Positions 47,380 through 59,900 of a stretch of DNA of 64,000 nt are shown piece by piece. The notes beneath the pieces are model-generated. The model was given only the letters and a program-made list of their open reading frames with translations. It made no database searches and was not told the origin of the DNA. Within the stretch, counting starts at the first letter, position 1. Every line of letters begins with the position of its first letter. Both the position numbers and the translations under genes were made by a program. Source of the DNA: Plecoglossus altivelis (lineage: Eukaryota > Chordata > Actinopteri > Osmeriformes > Plecoglossidae); the NCBI GenBank assembly GCA_036571765.1, contig BROE01000001.1, positions 9,819,518-9,883,517 on the forward strand. The letters are read 5' to 3'.

Positions 47380-50300
47380 GTAGGTCTCTCCATTCTGCAG
47401 CGGCAGAGGAATTCTTTAGGGTTTGTCTAAAGGTTAATATGCAGCAACAGTCCAGATTTATAGTTGTGACAGGTGAGTTGTACAGTCTATGTCCTCTCTT
47501 CAGCAAATAGTGGTTATGTACCTTTACAGTAATATTTATATTTACTATCATGTTTTATCCAAACAGCTAAAGATAGACTGTGTGTGTGTGTTTTGTTCAC
47601 AAGCGCATTTTTGTCTACTTAAATTCATATAGGGGAATCACTATGCCTTTTAACTTTGAGTAGCAGTCATTTGTATATTTCAACGAATGTTTTATTACAA
47701 ATGGTCTATCGCTAGACTCACTTTAAAGAGTGTATTGGTTCACAGCATGGCACTTTCAGACACTGAATAAATCTGCACATAGCCAGTTATGACAACTGAA
47801 CCAGCTCTGAACATACACACAAACACACACACACACACAGACAGACTCACGCTATCGTATACTCCGATGAAACCGCACGCACACACACATTTATACAGCT
47901 ACTGTACCGCGTGCAGAGGAGCTTAGATCACTCTGTCAGGAGAGCAGTTTTGTATTGTCATGCATTCCTGCCAGAGCACATGAGGTCTGGTCCCATTGTG
48001 TTGAAGACCCCCTCTGCACCCCAGGGATTAAGCAGGAGGTCAGCCTTTTTAGCTGCCACTGTGCTGATCCCTTACATTCCCCCTCATATCATCACATTCC
48101 CTGTCTGTAAAGTGCAGTTAATCTCCAGCTGCACTGAGCTGTAAAGCAACCTTCTGCCTGACCAAGGTCTTGTCTGGCCACTGTAGCAGAGACCTACCCT
48201 GGCAAGGGCACTGGGGGTGAACGTACACAGGTGGAAATGGGGAACGGTGGGGGAAGCGGTTCTCCTTGCCCTTCACTATCGTGGGGAAGCTTGGTACTTT
48301 GTAATGTCACATTAATATGACAGGAGGGTTTCTCTACAGCCGGTGTTCTCTCCTCCGAAGCTTGCATCGGTTGAGGTTCAAGCATAGGACAGGAAGCAAA
48401 ATGTGCTGGAACAGGAAGTCCATATACCTGGACTCCAAATCCTTAATCGCCATTCTAACAAGCAGATGAGAAACAGACAGAAATACTATGTGTGGGTGTG
48501 TGTGGCGTGTATGTGTGTGGGTGGGTGTGGTGCGTATGTGTGTGTGTGTGGTGCCCATGTCTGTGTGTCTGTGTGCGAATGATACTTTAACAAGCAGATG
48601 ACATTTCCCCTGGCTGTCTATCTGGCTCCAGCTGCCGCCACCAGCGCACTGATCTGCAGCAGCAGCCCAGGGTGCTCTGAGAAAGATCTGCCCCCTAATC
48701 TTCTCCTCCCAGGCCGCACAGAGCTGGACTCATCTGCCCTCAATTCATCCTGTTCTGGAAATGTCTTTTCTCCTTTCAGGCTTGTCCACCCCTACGTGAA
48801 TAACTCTCCTTTACTAACTATGACCCCCCTGCAAACCACACACACATTCACACACACACCTTCGCTCACTCTTTCACGTTTTCCCCTTCTTCACAGTGAC
48901 AAGAGCTGCCTTATTACTTTAAAGAGCTGCTGAATGGAACTGCAGCGATGTTGAGTTTTTGTAACATAAAATAAATTGAAAGAAGCTTGGTTATGAATAC
49001 AAGTTTGGTGATTTCAGCACAGTGCAAACAGCCAGCCCCTCCTTCTGAGAATGACCCTGACATGAGCAATGATCCACGACTGATGTGTTTTCGGCAACTT
49101 CAACACTTTTACTTAAAATCTGCATTTTTTGGTCCATCTCCAGGCTTTGCAGTGTGTATCCGCAGTCTGGTGTCTCGAGTAATCAACCCTGCAGTTCAAG
49201 CATATGTTACTGTTGGGGCTTGAGTAATTCTTTTCCTGCTCATGTCAGACGAAGGGATTTGGTTCACTCTTCATGTGGTAAGATTACATAAACTGGAGAT
49301 CACCAGGCAGGCTGGACACCGCTTACTGTGAGATTTCAGATTTCACTGTATTTCTTGAGTGCTGAAATGAAGGGATTGAAGAATGTCATCTTAGTATCCA
49401 AGTCTCTTTTTTTGGTTTCGTTTTTACTGGTGTACTTTCAGGGGACTGAAAACGGGTGGTTCTTTGAGTTGGTCCGCTCACACATTCGTGAGTGTGTGTG
49501 GTATGCGTGTGGTTGGGTGAGCGTGCATATGTATATTTGTGAAAGGATGATCTCATTCTTATTTTGAATAACGCAAAGCTGAGATCCCCGGAAGGGTAGT
49601 GTGCAAAACAGTTTGTACGATGGAGCGCAGATGTAGTTCTTCAGTCTTTACTTCTCCAAAGTCAAACCGCAACATTTAGGGTTTCTAACAGGCCCTCATC
49701 CACAGTCCGTAGCGTAGCGACCCCCTCTCTCAATATGATCAGCATTCTTCTGATCTTATGTAACCCTCCAGCCCCCACTCCCAGCCCCACCCCACCCCCT
49801 CCCCAGAGTCCTCTGTTTCCTTCCTAAAGTCTCCTTGTGATCTGAGTAATTATGCCTATCTCTGCATGTCACAGCCCCAGCTCTGCCGGACCCTGATTCC
49901 CTGCGACAGCTGCGTGATTTCAGATCAGACGGAAGCCCGTCCTCTCATCCGGCCCCCTCCCCTACCGCTGTTCTGCCCCAGCCTGGCCGAGGTCAACACT
50001 GACATTTGTTGTTTTTTTTAAACACACACACACACACACACACAAAAATTAATAAATAAAAATGAAAAAGAGGAAGTCACAAACAGTGATGCTCGCCTCA
50101 CTGAGCAGGACAGCGTCTCAAACAGCTGCTTGGCAGATCCGACTTATTTTGATCACTTGTTGCAATTCATTTATGCAACAATGGATGACATGGCTATTTT
50201 TACGGCTTACAAGATACAGGGTAAGATGCACATGACATCACTGGGGCCACTGTCCCCCATTATAAAGAATAGCAGCAATTATTCTTAGTCTTTCCTGACC

Positions 50301-53300
50301 TGTTAGGAAAGAGATGGCAATTCTTAACAAGGGCCCATTTATTTTGGCATCCTCAGACTCTTCATCCCCACAGTAGTCAGCGCTTAGTGGTGAGTCAGTT
50401 ATTCACACATCCTCATTACTCTATGGAACCATCCTCAATATAATTTTTCAGTATTTGAACTCTACACAGAATTGATGTACAGTAGTAGTCTCATGCCTTG
50501 CCTCCCAGACTCAAGGATTTAATTTGAGAATTTCTTCAGCATATTCCTTTCAGTTAACTGATTTCATTTTGTCGGGAGCAATATTCATTTTGAATGTATG
50601 ATAAAGAAGGAGATGTCGCTAAATAAATAATTTTCTGAGTCTGAGAGGACTAGAGAACAGAGTGTGAAAGAGATAGATTATTCATCCTTGTCCTCCCCTA
50701 TTAACATCTTTAATGTGTTACTTAGTTCTGTTACATCCTTCTAAAAGCTTTCAACAGTAAATATAAAAAGACAACATTTTTACATGAACACCAAATGGTA
50801 AGATGAACTGGGTAGAGGTCAAACTATGTGCAAGTATGAGACTTGATTAGTCTAAGGAACTCCATTTGGTACTTTACAGCAGGTTTCAAGGTTAGATGAT
50901 CGGCCCAATAAAACGAAATCCAAGGAGTGACTTTTGAAGAATGGGCCAGTATTGACAGGGGTGACAGAGAGCCTTTGGGATAAATCTCTCTTGCTCTCTC
51001 TTTTTCTCACTTTGTCTTTCTCCAGCCCAAGGCCAGTCCCTCCGTTTCAGAGTTTCCAGTCTACTTGTCTTGTTGCATGTTGCGTGACATTTTTGATAGA
51101 GGAATGACAAGTCTTGATAAGTATGGTATGGATGAACAAGCAGACAAGACCGGTCTACACGGCGGAACGGACATCTCTTTTAGCTACCGTACCTCGCGAC
51201 ATTCATGCGATAAACAGCGTTGCATTTGATGCTTTTCGCCCACTATATCCGGCAATATGACACAGCTAAACACAAAAAAATGCATACAGAAACAGTCCCC
51301 TTCGTAACCATAATGTAATCCTTCAGCGTTTCAGCTCAAGCGTTGTCTAGCTACGCACAGAACCAACGCAGCGTATACCCCAGCCTTCCCTGGTGTAGCA
51401 GAGCGAGCAGGAATCCACCTCGAGGGCAGGAGTGAACTAAATCAATCAGATCAGCTTTGTCAAACAGGAGAGAGGAGCGGACCGTGGCCTCCTCCTTGCC
51501 TCTGCTCTGCCTCCTGCACATCTGTGTCTACCCGCCCTGCTCCTGACTTGCCCGTGCCCACTGTCACACCGCGGAGAATTCAGTGTCACGTCGGTTCGCT
51601 CGCCGCCGATTTCACGTTGAATCTGTTCAACCGCCGTTGAGCGACTGTGTCAGTTTTTGGGAACGGGCAGAGTTCCGGAAGGTGTACCGGAAGGTGTGCA
51701 AGTCTAACAGTGTGCAAGAATCATTTTAGTCTATTGAAAGAGCTCGTAGGTGCATAAAGGTGAATGCTGGATTGAAATCAAGTTTCTTTTAGCTTGACAA
51801 GGGATCTGCTAGTTGACCAATTGGACACTGCGAAACATCGAAATCCAGTTTAAAATCTGACGAAATTACCCAAAGTATTTTCCTCAACACATTGCAGTCT
51901 ATCTCTCAACTATTTTGTCAATAATTGTTTGATATGAGCACCTCAATAAAAAATGTTTGGTGTTCAGTCTTTTTGTCATGTTTATTTAAAAAAAAAAAGT
52001 TAAACCCAAGAGAGAGAGAAATCATCAACAGGAGGTTTTCAGCTATAATAAGCAAAATTGAAAATAGTAAAACAAAGCTTTGCTCTTGTTTTTAACTGAA
52101 ATGTGGTGTTGTTCATAGATGAGCTCAATTCCCAAACGTGCATTTGGAGGGCTGGGAAACAGGGGAGGTGTGGAAACAGTGAGGACAGCCCTACAATAGA
52201 GCTTCCTCAGGAACACATGCACCCGCACACATGCACAGAAACACAAACACATGTTTTGACCATATCTTTCCATGCATGAACTTTTAGTCTACCGAATGTG
52301 GTGGACTCTGTGAGACATGTCACCGCAGAGCTGGGTCTGGTTGACTTGAAATGTGTGAAAGGACTAACAGAACTCCCTGAAGAGAAAATAAGAGGTGAGG
52401 TGAGATGAGGATTTCTGTCTGTTTGCCACCATACTGTACATGACAAGATTATACTATGGTTGAGGTTATTTTGAGGGTTGTGATTACAGTGTGTGTGTGT
52501 GGTTGTTCTGACCCTTGGTAATCAGCTTTGAATTTATGTGCAGGACTACATTTAGCATCTGGTAAGGTACATAGAACGATGGTTCTTTAATGTTTAGAGA
52601 TTCGATGGAATATCCCCTTCTTTGGTGATTTCAGTGGGCTTTGACAAGTCTACTATTTTAGAGAAAAACTGACATTACAGATGTCATTTTGTCATGACGG
52701 TGATTGACCAGCAGTACAGTAATATCCCTGACCTCAGCCATTGGTAATCCTACATTCGTTTGGCTGCAATTTGCCTGTAATTGGCCACTCAGTCAAGCAG
52801 AGAGAAGCCTGTGTTAAGCTTAGAATCTTCCTGTGAGAGGATGTAGTTCTCACTTATGACGGTACAGAATGTTGACACGCTGCTTGGCATACGGTAGATT
52901 AATCTTATTTCTTGCAAGCTCATCTATTACTGCAAAGTCATGTGAGCTCGGTAGCGAGGGCAGTACTAGCCCAAAATGCGTCTCCTGATGACTGTGAAAG
53001 TGATTACTGTAAGTACGGTTTGATCAGGGATCGGATGTGTACTGTAATCGGTAAGAATTGTGAAGTTGGCTAAACTGCCCCTGGCACTAGTTCCAGAGAC
53101 AGATTAACAACAACACATTTCGGAGCCAAAAGAGGCTAGCTGGCTGAAAGTCTGAACAGCTGCAAACATTAATTGTACGTGTGCTTCTCTCAGACACATT
53201 CAATCTCACACATTCACATAGTACACACACACAAACACACACACACATAACCACACACATTCAGAGATACAACTAGATGAGAGAAAATCTTAATGAGTGT

Positions 53301-53941
53301 CATCCTGTGCCTGCTCCCTAGTCCCAAAAGGGCCACACAGTTCGACACGATCGAATGGGAACTTTCATACTGGGTATGCCTCCCTATACATCCTCAGCCT
53401 TGTTGATAACAAGCACTATATTACTGGAGTATCACTGACATGGGAGCTGCATATTGGATGATATGCCTCCATCAGCCCCTCTACCATCTTACTAGGTTGA
53501 GCTGAGGATCTGAAGCATTATTATGAACTAGCAGAAAAACATGGCTCTCAGTGTGTGGACCCCCCCCTCCCTCCACTGCTCTTTTAGCATCTTAAAAGGC
53601 AGCACATTGAAATCATGACTGTTAAATGTATATATTTGTATAGTGATGTGGATAGGAAGAAGGGCATGTCTATTGGACAAGGCCTGTGTCCAGTTATCGA
53701 GCAGACCTTGGTTACCCCTGCCTTGACCTCTGCGTGCCCCGGTCCTGCCCTTAAGTGTGTGGCTGGGGGGAGGTTTCCTCTGGGTGATGAGTAGGAAACA
53801 CAGCATCACCATCCACTGGCTCATAACTGACATCCTGCCTGGCCTGGTGACCTGAGGATATCCTTTAAAGCTGTGAAGCTCCATTGGTCAGACGGACACG
53901 CACATATGCACATACACAGATACACACACACGCGCGCACAC

Positions 53942-53980
<39 letters not shown>

Positions 53981-56900
53981 CACACACACACACCAAAGCT
54001 AACATGAAGGGGAAACCTCTGGATTCCCTCCAACAACTGTGGCTGTGCAGCTTTGTTTGATTAGGAGTGCTTTTGTAGATACAAGGAAGAGATAGGGATC
54101 CCCTCTAGTAGGTTTTCCACGCCATCGTCTTACGTTGTGGATATTTTTCTGGACAGGAAGGAAGTGTGTAAGCCAGTTTCTAAGTATTCAAACATTCTTC
54201 AAAAAAACTCCTGATTTAAATTTTAAAAGTCACAATACAAAAAACGACAGGAGCCTGTTATGGTATTATGGAAGTCTTTCATAAGCTATACATTTACATG
54301 CGTCTTGGATGTTTCTTTCCTTGAAAAGCAGTAGCTGTAACCTCAGCTACTCCGTTCCTCCATCATCACTCTCCCAGCAGTATTGTAAAAGTCATGTTCT
54401 GCTCGACCAACAAGGCCCTCGCTACAAACAGACCTCCCGGAAGACTTCAAATGTCAACATCGCACTGTGCCCTAACGCTTCAGCCCGCAGTAGACTTTTC
54501 AACAATGTAGACATACGCCGTCACTCAGCATCAAGTAAACAGTCGTTTGAGTATTTTCTCCCCGTGGAGAACATGAGGCATTTTAAATATGTTAATAATT
54601 TTGTCAAACCGCAAAAACCCGCTGCTTAACCACACAGTGCTCTGCGTAGAATGAGGGGATGTGCCGTGTCACCAACAGTTCACTTGACGTTTCAGACGTT
54701 CCTGATAGCAGGAGGCTAATTTATGTGGATGCTGAGAGGGTTTGACTACGCTCTTTGATCTTTTTCACGGCTGACGTATGCATTTCAAGGTCCCAGGCAT
54801 TCTGCCTGGTGACGTTAGAGCTGTAATTGTTCTAAAATGAAACGTCATCTTTGACAATGTTCCCTTTGGATGACATAAAATAAAGTGTTGGCCTACCGTT
54901 CACATTCCCATCAAACTGTAATGACCTTTCTAGTTCTTTATTTGACACTCTTCGCTTCTCTTACATTCGGCACAGTCGAGGGATGAGTTCAAAGGCCATG
55001 TAATTTCTACATACTCTGACTTCAGACAGCATAGACTAACCCTGATTCAGTCACTATCATCAGGCCCCACTGTATATCAAAGCCCCCGACCAAAGGATAT
55101 TCATGGCCATCCCATGGGGTATGGTATGGCTGCGGCATGTTGTTTGCATCTTCCCAGTAGCATGCAGTTTGCCCCAGGCTCCAATCTTCTGATAAGGTCA
55201 TTGCTGGGTAGCATCAACTTGTATACTGTAGAGACTGCCATCATTCTAATAGTGCATCATTCTAATTCCAAATTCACACAAAAACCCAAGTATCTCATCA
55301 CCACCCTTCTCCTCTCCTGTCCTGTCCTGTCCTCTCTTCTCCTCTCCTGCCCTGCCCTGCCCTCTCTTCTCTTCTCCTCTACTCTCCTCTCTTCTCCTAT
55401 CCACTCCACTCTTCTCCTCTGCTCTCTTTCCCTCTCCTTTCCTCTCATCTCCTCTTCTACTCTCCTCTTCTCCTCTCCTCCTCCTCTCCTCTTCTCCTTT
55501 CCTCTCTTCTCCTCCCCTCCACTACTCGTTCCACTCTTCAGAGCCAGGAGGAGGACACACACTCCCCAGATTCTCCTCATCTTCCTCGGAGGACCCAGAG
55601 CGGATCCAAAGGAAGCAGATCCTAGCCAGCGACAACCTGTCCGACCGGCCCCCTCGCTCCCCCAGCACCAGACGGTACACCATAGGAGGGGCCCGCGGAG
55701 CCAGGGACGGGCCCAGGACCCCCCCAGAGAGCCAGGCCATGCAGCAGGCAGATGTGGAGAGAAGGAAGGAGGTGTTCCTGGATCACCTGAGACAGAAGTA
55801 CCCCCACCATGCTGCCGTCATCATGGGGCACCACGAGCGCATGCGAGAACAGGTCAGTCATTGCCAGATAGACAGTAATCTAGGGGGTTGAAAAAACAGA
55901 GGCAACATTATGGGAATTGCATGACATGCTTTGAGGAATGTATCCTAATGAGTCAGAATACGATTCATTGACCTATATCAGAATCTGAATCAAAACTGTG
56001 TTTGTATGCCAAGTAAGTGCTAATAATTTGACAAACAAGGAATTTACTGTGGTGGGCAGATGCAGATAGATAACAGGTAATAAAAATATTACATCTTACG
56101 TAAAATCTGTGTTTCTCTTGCAATATCCATTCAAAAGTGTTTTCCACACAATGAAGTTGCTTTGGTAGACATTTGATAAACCCGATGCAACTCTAATCAT
56201 GGCCAGAACATGTGACATTATAAGGACAGATATGTAACCTGACGAGGAGTGGTTGCTTGGTAGTAGTCGTTTGTTATTGTCGCTCACTGCGTTGATATAT
56301 GAACATGGTGAAAAATCAACTTGAACTGCCTTGCAAGTTGGACAGGTAAATCCAGCATTATTGGACAGGGCGGGGTTCTCGTACGCTTACACAGTGCTAA
56401 GAGCTCTCTACATGCGAGCGTCTCCTTCCAGTCTTGCGAAAGAAACTCAGAATTGTAGATGCTGGATAGTTTGTCAAATCTGGTATTCGAAAATGCGCTT
56501 GCAAAATTGGATTAATTCGGCTTGACCGAGTTGGAATATAAATTTTCTGTTCAGGTAAGCCTGTAGAAGTCTTAAAAGCGGTCTTTGACTGCTCTGTCTA
56601 AACCAACGGCTGCAGTCAGCCCTGTCATTTTTGCTCGTAGGGATGTGTTCGATATTTTTACAGTTAAACTTATTTAAGGTGTTGCATTTTGTATCGGCCT
56701 TTCTCTGTAATATAGACATGAAAAAAGACAATGTTCACAAACATGTTGTTTCATTTTAACGCGGTGTGCTCAGCAGAGACATCAGAGACTAACAATTGCT
56801 TCAGAATAGAGGTTGGTTTTGGTACCACGCTTAGAGTGTAGCATTTTCTCCCCCTTGCTTGGATACCTTGGATGGCCTCACACTAGAAGTCAAGGTCGAT

Positions 56901-59900
56901 TCCCATCCTCTACCCATGTCTTATCCCAGCCTCATCCCAGGCCCTGCCTTATTCCAGCCTCATTCCAGCCTCAGCCCCATGCCAGCCTCGGCCTCTCAAC
57001 CCAGTACCCGCCTCAGTACCCACTGCAGCCCAGCTCAGCCTCAGTTGCAGCCTCAGTCCCAGCCTCAGCCCGGCTCAGCCTCAGTTGCAGCCTCAGCATA
57101 GCTCAGACTATACTTCTTCCCTAGCTGAAATCTCTCCCTGTAATCCTGTGCTTCTTAGAGTGCTCTATGTGTCACACTTCTGTGATGTGGAAGATAACAG
57201 CCAGTTGCTTTCAAAGATCTGGCACCTTACCAAACAGACTGGCCATTATAGCCACTGCTTCACCATGCATCTGACAGCTATTACTGATCAAAGAGCGGCC
57301 CATCTGAGAAATCTCATGCCTGGCCTGGTCTGACTTTGCTCAACCTGGGTCCTTTCATCCATATAGTCCTCCTCTCTACTGGTGTCCCCTGGGTCATGGG
57401 TTAACCAATGTATTAAGTGTTAGCTGCTGTTGGAGAGCTATGCAGCCCAGCACAATGAACCCATATAGATTTTCTGGTTTGAGGGTTCTTCACCTGAAGC
57501 TGTTGTACTGGCCTCTAGCTGGATGGACTGTGCTTTCTATTGGCTGTATTGCTTTGTTCCTAGAGTCTGTATCAAGGTTTGGAATGGATGTAGAAGGACT
57601 GTCTGAAGGAAGCAATGGTAAAGCTACGTCTATAACACGCTGTTTCATTTGTCACAATGAAACACTGCGATCAAAAGTTCAATGTAATTTCCTTGTATCC
57701 GACAAGGTAATTACCTTGTAAGTAGGCATTGATACTGGCATGCAGTGGAGGAAGTCTGAGAGCTGTCTGTCACTGGAGGAAAAAAAGACACTACAAGCAC
57801 CAGTCTCCAAGTTTCCCGCTCCTTCATACAGTAGATCTCTAGATTCTAGACAAACATCTGTAACTCGTGTGACACACTGGGTCCCCCCACTCAGGTGGCT
57901 GACAGACGGAATGCCGACACTCATAATGATCATTTATTTATTTGTAGATTTTGTTTGTTATTTGATGTGAAACGTGGGTGAAATACTGAACATGAAAGAT
58001 AAGCATAACAATTTGAAGAATCTGATCATTAGAATCTGAATCAGTGTTGGTTTCAGGTTTATGATGCAGAATATTTCATAGTGGATTTTCTGGCTTGATG
58101 AAGCCAAGGATGGTAAATAAACATCCTGTGCTGTGGCACAGACAGGAAAACAGGTCCACACAAGAAGTGATTTACTCAATGTGCGGATCAAATAGGTTTG
58201 CTTCTTTTCCTGACTCTTGTCTGAATGTCGGACGTAGTTTGACAATCCAACGGTACAACTTGCCAAACTGTGTGATCCAACTAGCACAACTGTGCATGGA
58301 AGGAGAGGAACTTTAGGTAAATCTAAGGGGTCGGGTGCCCTAGGTGATTATTCACTGGAGTGTGTCAGAGCAACTGCCAACCTTGTGATAAAAAAAAACT
58401 GTGAGTCAATGTGTGGGTGTGTACGTGTGTGTGAGAGAGCGAGAGAGAGAAAGAGAGAGAGTGTCTCTCTGCGTCAGGTTGCACATGTCAAAGAGAATGC
58501 ATGTATCACGGACAAGTTGAGGAACACATGACTGTGCCCCAAAATGAAATCATCTGCTTGTCTCCTGAATGGGTCGTGGGTGGCTTTTAGATCAACTCTA
58601 ACAGATGGTTATGGTTACGTTTCAAGCCTGCAGCACATTGACTCTGTTCCAAAGCCTAGTATATAACTGCTGCATCATGCTGCTATTTTACTTCTGTTTC
58701 TGTAATTGACGTCAAGACAGGTTGACTGTTAGGAGACTTGGGTGACCTTAGCTAAATTATGCTGCTTCAGGATAGTGTGTAGTAGGTGTGTAGTAGGTGT
58801 GTAGTAGGTGTGTAGTAGTTCAGTGTGTGAGCGTCTATGTGCTGGAGAGGCACATACAAACTGTCTCTCTATTTTTGTGCTTGTTTTTGGGTGAACAAGT
58901 TGAACTCATACAAAGACTCACATACACACACTTGTTGATACACAATTGGGATTGATAGTGTGTTCATAATCTCCCCCAATCTTGCTCTCCCTGGTCCTCC
59001 AGGTCAGGACCACACGGACATCGGCGAGCCCACCTCCTAGTGCAGGTGTTCTGGGTGTAGGAGAGCAACTGGAGCCCCTCTCTGTGGTGTCCCTGGAGAC
59101 CATGTCGGAGGAAGACACTCTTCCTGCTGTCGCTGCCTTTACCCGGGGCTGTCGAGCACGCGCCAGCCTGCCTGTGGCCCGCTCTTCCAGCCAGACCAGA
59201 GATAGATCACTGGGTAGGTTTTACTTCCTGTATATCTGCCTGTCAGCCTGTCTGTCTGTCTGTCTGTCTTTGCCTCCTGATTAAAGATCTGTCCCTCCCC
59301 CACCTCTTCCTCTCCAGGGGTTCTGTACCTGCAGTATGGTGAGGAGACCAGGCAGATCCGGATGCCTAGTGACATCAGCAGCGGGGACATTGTCAGGGCT
59401 CTGTTCGTCAGTGCTTTTCCCCAGCAGCTCACCATGAATATGCTGGAGTCTCCCAGCGTGGCCATCTACATCAAAGACGACACCAGGAACATTTACTACG
59501 AACTCTCCGACGTCAGGTACGCTCTGCTGCAAGTGACCAACGGAGTTCGGTTTGACTCAATCAAGAGTGTATTTAGACCCCAGTCAATCCTTAGTTTCAA
59601 CCCGCTGGACTCTTCTACCAGTCGAAAAGGCCTATGATTGAGCTCTGTTGTTGTGTTTGAAGGTCTCTCAAGCATGGCAGGTTCCCCTCCCCCTTTCCCT
59701 ACCCTACCTTCCCCCCCCCCCCGGCTTTTTTTTTAGTTTCACTCACAGGGCGTGTCAGCCTGCTTTTGTTTGGTAGACAGATAGAGGGTGGCATGTTGAG
59801 CGTGTGCAGATGTACAGATGAGTGTCTCCTCTCCCTTGCCACACCACTCAGCAGCTAGCCATCCCAGCTCCTCTCAGGACCGGATCACCCATCCACTCAG

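Larger units (their letters stand above)
47380..55541 (+). other. kiaa1217 intron 1
   Basis: 8.2 kb joining a G|AG split glutamate codon. It contains CA/TG repeats (47810-47890, 48480-48560, 50022-50043, 53922-53993), a CpG-rich stretch at about 51,140-51,700, a possible cassette exon at 49875-49991 and a 5-bp pyrimidine repeat at its end. No other exon is supported. Confidence 0.7.

Noticed and set aside
55114..55878. A single open frame of 254 codons.
   Set aside because: It runs from intron through the pyrimidine repeat and then reads kiaa1217 exon 2 in the wrong frame. The correct frame is the one that matches the protein family.
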